This document shows positions 35,796-39,903 of a stretch of 39,903 nt of DNA, piece after piece; position 1 is the first letter of the stretch; each line of letters starts with the position of its first letter. This DNA comes from Ignavibacteriales bacterium. Lineage in GTDB: Bacteria > Bacteroidota > Ignavibacteria > Ignavibacteriales > Melioribacteraceae. The stretch covers positions 1 to 39,903 of the forward strand of contig QYQI01000100.1 in the NCBI GenBank assembly GCA_007280825.1, read 5' to 3'. The notes under the pieces are model-generated. The model ran no database searches and was not told where the DNA came from. It was given only the letters and a program-made list of their open reading frames with translations. The position numbers and the translations under genes were made by a program.

Positions 35796-35825
35796 AAAAA
35801 AGCATACCATTAAGGTATGCTTTTT
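35796..35825 (-). terminator. intrinsic terminator after the fibronectin-III lipoprotein gene
   Basis: AAAAAAGCATACC, a 5-base loop (ATTAA) and GGTATGCTTTTT form a 7-bp GC-containing core extended by A/T pairs, with T-runs on both strands. On the minus strand it stands upstream of the DUF4783 start and downstream of the lipoprotein gene, so it ends that transcript. The reverse strand would also terminate. Confidence 0.85.
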
Positions 35826-35851
35826 CAACAAGAGGAAGGAATGCATCGGGG

Positions 35852-36685
35852 TTAATATTTTCTTTCAACTTTGTCCGGTACTGAATTTCTTTTTGACGAG
35901 AGATTTCCTCTCTTTAATTCTCTATTACCTTCAACTAACTGATATGCCCAGTCAAATACCATTCTTTCGTTAGTAATGTTTTTAATTCTTACTTTGGCAA
36001 AGTGATTATCCCATGTCCATATTACATAAGTATGGCCAACTATTGCTTGAGTATATTTTACATTTTCACCTTGTTTAACAGGAATCCATCCACCAATAGG
36101 CGCATAACTGATATCCCATATATCTTGTGTCAGTCCCATATCTTGAAGATCAGAGTCAACCGCCCAGACATTTAGGTAAAAAGTGCCGTTATAATTTTCG
36201 AAGAATATATCAGCGTTAGTATCATTGTAAGATAATATGAGATATTTACTAAAATCATAGCCGGCATTATTAGGAGATTTGTTATAATCGAAAATTGCCT
36301 GATTAAATCCTTCGGGACGCGGTGTATCATAAACAATATCTTCACTTAAATCGCTTTCGTTGCTGTCATAATCGTATGCACTTACCGCGTAATAATAAGT
36401 TGTTCCATTCTTGGCTCCATCATCAATATAATGAGTACTCTGAGTACTGCCTACTAAAGTGTATTTTCCATTATAGGAATAACTGTAATAAACATTGTAA
36501 CCTGCAACATCACTTTCCGGATTTTTATCCCAATAAAGATCAACTCTATTATCCCCGGTTACCGTACTTATATTTCTTGGTTTTGAAGGTGGTGTGTTAT
36601 CGTAATTATGTATATGATCACAACCGGTTATCAATAACATGGTGAGTAAAAATGTTCCGCTGAAAAATAATTTTAAGGTTTTCAT
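35852..36685 (-). CDS. fibronectin type III lipoprotein, unknown function
   Basis: A 277-residue protein starting at the ATG at 36685, which has GGAGG six bases upstream. The upstream TTG at 36721 is rejected. It has a lipoprotein signal with LLITGC. A fibronectin type III domain (about 30-115; PPSKPRNISTVTGDNRVDLYWD...YYAVSAYDYDSNES) is followed by a C-terminal beta-rich region (about 125-277) with many aromatic residues that I cannot assign. FN3 domains in secreted bacterial proteins mediate carbohydrate or protein contact. It ends in a basic segment (SSKRNSVPDKVERKY). The gene appears to be monocistronic, ended by the terminator at 35796-35825. Confidence 0.75.
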   Translation of the reverse strand: MKTLKLFFSGTFLLTMLLITGCDHIHNYDNTPPSKPRNISTVTGDNRVDLYWDKNPESDVAGYNVYYSYSYNGKYTLVGSTQSTHYIDDGAKNGTTYYYAVSAYDYDSNESDLSEDIVYDTPRPEGFNQAIFDYNKSPNNAGYDFSKYLILSYNDTNADIFFENYNGTFYLNVWAVDSDLQDMGLTQDIWDISYAPIGGWIPVKQGENVKYTQAIVGHTYVIWTWDNHFAKVRIKNITNERMVFDWAYQLVEGNRELKRGNLSSKRNSVPDKVERKY

Positions 36686-36873
36686 AGCATCCTCCGTAAA
36701 TTTCTGATTATAATAGTGCAATCATAATGCCAATTATCTTTCTAACCATTCAGACGTAGAACTTGTTTTTTAAGTCCTATTTTGAGGTTAAATACTTTAC
36801 TGAAGTTTAAGGGAGGGATAGAACAATCAGAGTTGTCTTATTGATTGAACAGCACTGAACATTTTATTGAATT

Positions 36874-38163
36874 TTATATTGAAGTAAATTTATCTTCGAA
36901 GAACATTTTACATTTGTTAATCACAGCAATAGATTTACCAGTCATAAGACGTTTATCAAATGGTGAGTTTTTCGCTTTGGATTTAAATTTATTTATGTCA
37001 GCAGTCCATATCTGATCAGGATCAAAAATTGTAAGATTAGCAACCTCACCTATTTTTATTTGTGGAATTGGGATGCTTAAAATCTTTCTGGGATTAATTG
37101 CCATCTTCTCAATTACCTGAGAAACGGTTAAATGTTTTTTATGAACTAACTCACTCATCACTAAACTGAGTTCCGTCTCAAGTCCAATTATACCATTTGG
37201 TGCAAAAATAAATTCCATTTCTTTTTCTTCAATGGCGTGAGGGGCATGATCACTAGCAATACAATCAATCGTTCCATCTTTCAAACCTTCAATTATTGCT
37301 TCTACATCTGCTCGTGATCGCAAGGGAGGATTCATTTTGTAATTCGTATCATAAGTTTTTAGAAGATCATCAGTCAATGTAAAATGATGCGGTGTTACTT
37401 CAGCAGTAACACTAATTTTGTTTTTCTTTGCTTGTCTGACAAGCTCAACAGATTTCTTTGAACTGATATGGGCAATATGAACTTTACCGCCTGTAAAATC
37501 AGCAAGCATAATATCTCTCATTACTATTAGATCTTCTGCAACTTTTGGAATGCCGGGTAGTCCTAAAGTAGTTGAAATCAATCCCTCATTCATTACGCCT
37601 TCTGCCATAGATTCATCTTCACAATGTTCAATGATAGGTGTTCCAAAATTTATAGAGTACTCAAGAGCATTTCGTAAAACACCTGCGTTCTTAATAGCAA
37701 CACCATCATCCGAAAACGCAACTGCACCGGCTTCGAATAATTCATACATTGGTGAAAGAGCTTCTCCCTTTCTCGCAAGCGTTGCTGCGGCAACAGGATA
37801 AACATCAACTAAGTGATCTTTGGCTTTCTCTTTAATAAAACGTACAATTTCTGCTGAATCTATATTTGGATCCGTATTTGGCATACAAGCTACTCCGGTA
37901 AATCCTCCGGCGGCGGCGGCATTGCTTCCGGTTTCAACAGTTTCTTCATCCTCTCTTCCCGGTTCTCGTAGGTGAACATGCATATCAAAAAATCCCGGGG
38001 AACATAGTTTATTATCAAAATCAAAAACTTTCGATGATTTGAAATCTGCTTCTTTCAGTCCATCAATCTTTTCAATAATCCCGTCGTTAATAAGTAAATC
38101 ACTTTTTTGATTTAACTTTTGTTCCGGATTTAATATTAAAACTTGTTTAAGAATAATTTTCAT
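36874..38163 (-). CDS. pyrC: dihydroorotase
   Basis: Dihydroorotase closes carbamoyl-aspartate to dihydroorotate, the third step of de novo pyrimidine synthesis. The 429-residue amidohydrolase has the zinc-binding HVHLREPG (His62, His64), then AFSDDG, IEHCED, VTPHHF and the catalytic IASDHAPH motif. The length and DMHVHLREPG signature place it in the class I dihydroorotases rather than the shorter E. coli type. It follows pyrB after 15 bases on the same strand. Confidence 0.95.
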   Translation of the reverse strand: MKIILKQVLILNPEQKLNQKSDLLINDGIIEKIDGLKEADFKSSKVFDFDNKLCSPGFFDMHVHLREPGREDEETVETGSNAAAAGGFTGVACMPNTDPNIDSAEIVRFIKEKAKDHLVDVYPVAAATLARKGEALSPMYELFEAGAVAFSDDGVAIKNAGVLRNALEYSINFGTPIIEHCEDESMAEGVMNEGLISTTLGLPGIPKVAEDLIVMRDIMLADFTGGKVHIAHISSKKSVELVRQAKKNKISVTAEVTPHHFTLTDDLLKTYDTNYKMNPPLRSRADVEAIIEGLKDGTIDCIASDHAPHAIEEKEMEFIFAPNGIIGLETELSLVMSELVHKKHLTVSQVIEKMAINPRKILSIPIPQIKIGEVANLTIFDPDQIWTADINKFKSKAKNSPFDKRLMTGKSIAVINKCKMFFEDKFTSI

Positions 38164-38178
38164 TTCTCACCTTTTATC

Positions 38179-39099
38179 TTAATGCATTGTACCGAGTAGG
38201 TATAAAACAGCCATGCGTACAGCAACTCCATTAGTAACTTGATCAAGAATTACTTGATACGGACCATCAGCAACTTCAGATGAAAGTTCAACGCCCCTGT
38301 TAATTGGTCCAGGATGCAGTATTACAATTTCTTTATTAAACTTTTCTATTCGATCGGAAGTAATTCCAAAATATTTATGATACTCTCTTAACGAAGGAAT
38401 TCTTGTTCCGGCGTTTCTTTCAAGCTGAATTCTCAAAACGTTGAGAACATCGTTCTTCGCGATAGCTTCATCTATGTTTGTAAATATTTTCACGCCTAAT
38501 GATTCAATTCCTAATGGAATCATTGTAGCCGGTCCGCAAACCGATACAATCGCACCCATTGATTTCAAACCAAAAATATTTGAAAGTGCTACACGGCTAT
38601 GAGCAATGTCCCCAACAATACAAACTTTTAGCCCTTCAAGTTTACCAAGACGTTCTTTAATCGAATACATATCAAGCAATCCTTGAGTAGGATGCTCGTG
38701 GAGACCATCTCCCGCATTAATGATATTCGCTTTAGAGATTCGAGTTAAGTATTGCGGCACACCGGCTGATTTATGACGAACAACTATCATGTCTACTTTC
38801 ATTGCTTCAATGTTACGGACAGTATCTTTAAATGTTTCTCCTTTTTTTACGCTGCTTGTCGAAGTTGAAAAATTTATTGTGTCGGCTGAAAGGCGTTTCT
38901 GAGCAAGTTCGAAAGAAATTCTTGTACGTGTAGAGTCTTCATAAAAAAGATTTACAATTGTTTTTCCTTGAAGGGTCGGTACTTTCTTGATCGGCCGTTC
39001 AAGAACTTCTCGAAACGTAGTTGCAGTATCAAGGATCAATTGAATATCTTCTTTGGGTACACCATTTAGACCTAATAAATGTCTGCTTGATAATGACAT
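38179..39099 (-). CDS. pyrB: aspartate carbamoyltransferase catalytic subunit
   Basis: PyrB joins carbamoyl phosphate and aspartate, the committed step of pyrimidine synthesis. The 306-residue protein has STRTRISF (56-63), which binds carbamoyl phosphate, and HPTQGLLD near 137 and HPGPINRGVE near 270 for the substrates. No pyrI regulatory subunit follows, so feedback by CTP may differ from the E. coli enzyme. The gene lies 10 bases after pyrR and 15 before pyrC. Confidence 0.97.
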   Translation of the reverse strand: MSLSSRHLLGLNGVPKEDIQLILDTATTFREVLERPIKKVPTLQGKTIVNLFYEDSTRTRISFELAQKRLSADTINFSTSTSSVKKGETFKDTVRNIEAMKVDMIVVRHKSAGVPQYLTRISKANIINAGDGLHEHPTQGLLDMYSIKERLGKLEGLKVCIVGDIAHSRVALSNIFGLKSMGAIVSVCGPATMIPLGIESLGVKIFTNIDEAIAKNDVLNVLRIQLERNAGTRIPSLREYHKYFGITSDRIEKFNKEIVILHPGPINRGVELSSEVADGPYQVILDQVTNGVAVRMAVLYLLGTMH

Positions 39100-39109
39100 G
39101 ATTTTCTCT

Positions 39110-39658
39110 CTAATTTTTACTCGGAGCGTTAACTAAATAAACAGCATCTTCACCGTCTGTTTCTTTTATGCGTACACGGACTTCTTCATTAATTGATGTT
39201 GGAATATTTTTCCCGACAAAATCCGCACGGATTGGTAATTCTCGGTGACCACGATCCACTAAAACACAAAGCTGAATAGTATTTGGCCGCCCAAGATCCA
39301 TTAATGCATCAAGTGCTGCACGAACAGTTCTGCCTGTGTAAAGAACATCGTCAATCAGAATTACATCGCGATCATTAATATCAAATGTAAAGTTGGTTAC
39401 AGAAATTTCCGGTTGTTTAAGACGTGTACGGAAATCATCGCGATAAAGAGTAACATCAAGCACACCATAACTGGGAATTGATTTATCAATTTCTGTAATT
39501 TTTTGTTTGATTCTTTCTGCAATAAATTCACCGCGAGTTCGCATACCAATTAGTACAAGGTTTTTTGATCCTTTGTTCTTTTCTAAAATTTCGTGCGCAA
39601 GGCGGGTCAGTGTTCTGTTCAATCCTTCTTCGTCAATAATTTTTGCTTTTATATCCAT
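39110..39658 (-). CDS. pyrR: PyrR bifunctional regulator / uracil phosphoribosyltransferase
   Basis: PyrR binds the pyr mRNA leader in the presence of UMP/UTP to lower expression, and often also has weak uracil phosphoribosyltransferase activity. The 182-residue protein has the PRPP loop VILIDDVLYTGRTVRAALDALMD (about 96-118) and the LVDRGHRELPIRADFVGKNIPTS segment typical of PyrR. The ATG at 39658 is preceded by AGAGG at eight bases, but that site is held in a small hairpin (39663-39677). Its start overlaps the stop of a leader ORF by 10 bases. It is the first enzyme gene of the operon. Confidence 0.95.
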   Translation of the reverse strand: MDIKAKIIDEEGLNRTLTRLAHEILEKNKGSKNLVLIGMRTRGEFIAERIKQKITEIDKSIPSYGVLDVTLYRDDFRTRLKQPEISVTNFTFDINDRDVILIDDVLYTGRTVRAALDALMDLGRPNTIQLCVLVDRGHRELPIRADFVGKNIPTSINEEVRVRIKETDGEDAVYLVNAPSKN

Positions 39659-39750
39659 AGAGTTAGCCTCTGGCTAATAAAAAAAATCCTCGTTGACTTT
39701 TCAGTCGCCGAGGTCTCAATTTTGTTTCCTATTTTAATTTTGTTTTTCAT
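39649..39750 (-). CDS. putative pyr leader peptide, 33 codons
   Basis: A frame from the ATG at 39750 reads MKNKIKIGNKIETSA... and ends ...RLTLWI at a TAA (39649-39651) just inside pyrR. It runs through the terminator hairpin: the U-tract is decoded as Ile-Phe-Phe-Ile. AGGCAAGGG precedes the start, a modest ribosome-binding site. By analogy with the enterobacterial pyrL leader, ribosomes following the polymerase would prevent the terminator from folding and would also deliver translation to pyrR. Whether it is translated is not known. Confidence 0.4.
   Translation of the reverse strand: MKNKIKIGNKIETSATEKSTRIFFISQRLTLWI
39663..39677 (-). promoter_or_regulatory. hairpin hiding the pyrR ribosome-binding site
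   Basis: On the minus strand TTAGCC-AGA-GGCTAA is a perfect 6-bp stem with a 3-base loop. The likely Shine-Dalgarno AGAGG (39667-39671) is inside it, eight bases before the ATG. The CCAGAGGCT core loosely recalls the PyrR-binding hairpins of Bacillus leaders, but shorter. Control of pyrR translation by the hairpin, perhaps through PyrR itself, is inference. Confidence 0.4.
39679..39713 (-). terminator. attenuator terminator in the pyr operon leader
   Basis: On the minus strand CCTCGGCGACT (39703-39713), a GAAA loop and AGTCAACGAGG (39688-39698) pair with a 2x2 internal mismatch, followed by A and eight T residues (39679-39686). It has the form of an intrinsic terminator and lies between the promoter candidate and pyrR, the usual place of a pyr attenuator. 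Confidence 0.85.
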
Positions 39751-39822
39751 CCCTTGCCTATCTCTCCGGATAAAGTTAAAGGAAAATCTCTTGCGTAAAG
39801 TTAGACTAAATTAAATTTATTA

Positions 39823-39853
39823 CAAAATAAATTTAAAACTATAAAAAAAGCAA
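39823..39853 (-). promoter_or_regulatory. candidate promoter of the pyr operon
   Basis: On the minus strand TTG (39851-39853), 20 bases, then TTATTTTG (39823-39830). Element and spacing are identical to the mraZ promoter candidate and close to the Bacteroidota consensus TTG-N19-21-TAnnTTTG. It is upstream of the leader ORF and the attenuator, as expected. Confidence 0.5.
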
Positions 39854-39903
39854 CGTATTTTTTGCAAGCTCAGCATGGCTTATATCCTGTATCTTATACA
39901 AAT

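Noticed and set aside
35757..35846. N-terminal extension of the DUF4783-like protein to 35846
   Set aside because: It would cross an intrinsic terminator and place an extra hydrophobic stretch before a good signal peptide.
1..39903. CRISPR arrays, insertion sequences, prophage or attachment sites
   Set aside because: Looked for regularly spaced repeats, transposase or integrase motifs and tRNA-adjacent direct repeats; none seen. The single tRNA has no integrase next to it.

Overview
This AT-rich window most likely comes from a member of the Ignavibacteria/Chlorobi–Bacteroidota branch. That placement is inferred from several features together. There is a full Gram-negative-type dcw (division and cell wall) cluster whose MurE carries the meso-diaminopimelate DNPR motif. 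There is also a Bacteroidota-style 31-residue basic ribosomal-type protein, a DUF4783-like protein, many lipoprotein and outer-membrane genes, and promoter candidates of the form TTG-N20-TTATTTTG, close to the Bacteroidota TTG/TAnnTTTG pattern. No phage, insertion sequence or CRISPR array was seen.

Layout, left to right. Positions 1-2536 (minus strand) hold surface polysaccharide and outer-membrane genes: a truncated SLBB-domain export protein, dTDP-glucose 4,6-dehydratase (rfbB) and an outer-membrane protein of unknown role. Positions 2537-2842 hold a 33-codon membrane-peptide gene and a long structured hairpin. Positions 2843-18796 (minus) are a tightly packed 14-gene dcw cluster, in transcription order mraZ-rsmH-ftsL-ftsI-murE-murF-mraY-murD-ftsW-murG-murC-ftsQ-ftsA-ftsZ. 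Nearly every junction overlaps or is separated by a few bases. Upstream of it (18990-20349, minus) lie tRNA-Thr(CGT), a tiny bS22/mS38-like protein, a zinc-ribbon/TPR membrane protein and an HU/IHF-family protein. Positions 20601-24316 (plus) carry two paralogous small membrane proteins of unknown function, then a copper chaperone and a copper-type P1B ATPase. Positions 24368-26920 hold a GMP reductase/IMPDH-like enzyme (minus) and a POT-family transporter (plus). Positions 26917-35756 (minus) form an overlapping set: DUF4783-like protein, a very large NtrY-like sensor kinase, a UvrD/AddA-like helicase-nuclease with a probable Fe-S cluster, and a lipoprotein amidase. A fibronectin-III lipoprotein follows at 35852-36685. 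The right end (36874-39903, minus) is a pyrimidine operon, pyrR-pyrB-pyrC, with an elaborate leader.

The dcw genes build the lipid-linked peptidoglycan precursor (murC-F, mraY, murG) and the septal machine that polymerises and crosslinks it (ftsW, ftsI, ftsL, ftsQ, ftsA, ftsZ). The pyr genes supply UMP, needed among other things for UDP-linked cell wall and sugar precursors.

The observation I rate highest is in the 3' region of the dcw transcript. A two-stem hairpin (2627-2690) presents in its apical loop a 14-nt sequence that is the exact complement of the ftsZ ribosome-binding region (4138-4151). This suggests intramolecular or sRNA-mediated control of FtsZ synthesis. Other points of interest are the small membrane peptide between ftsZ and that hairpin, the pyr leader (leader ORF spanning a terminator, followed by an RBS hairpin), the paralogous membrane pair upstream of the copper genes, and the shared promoter architecture of mraZ and pyrR.
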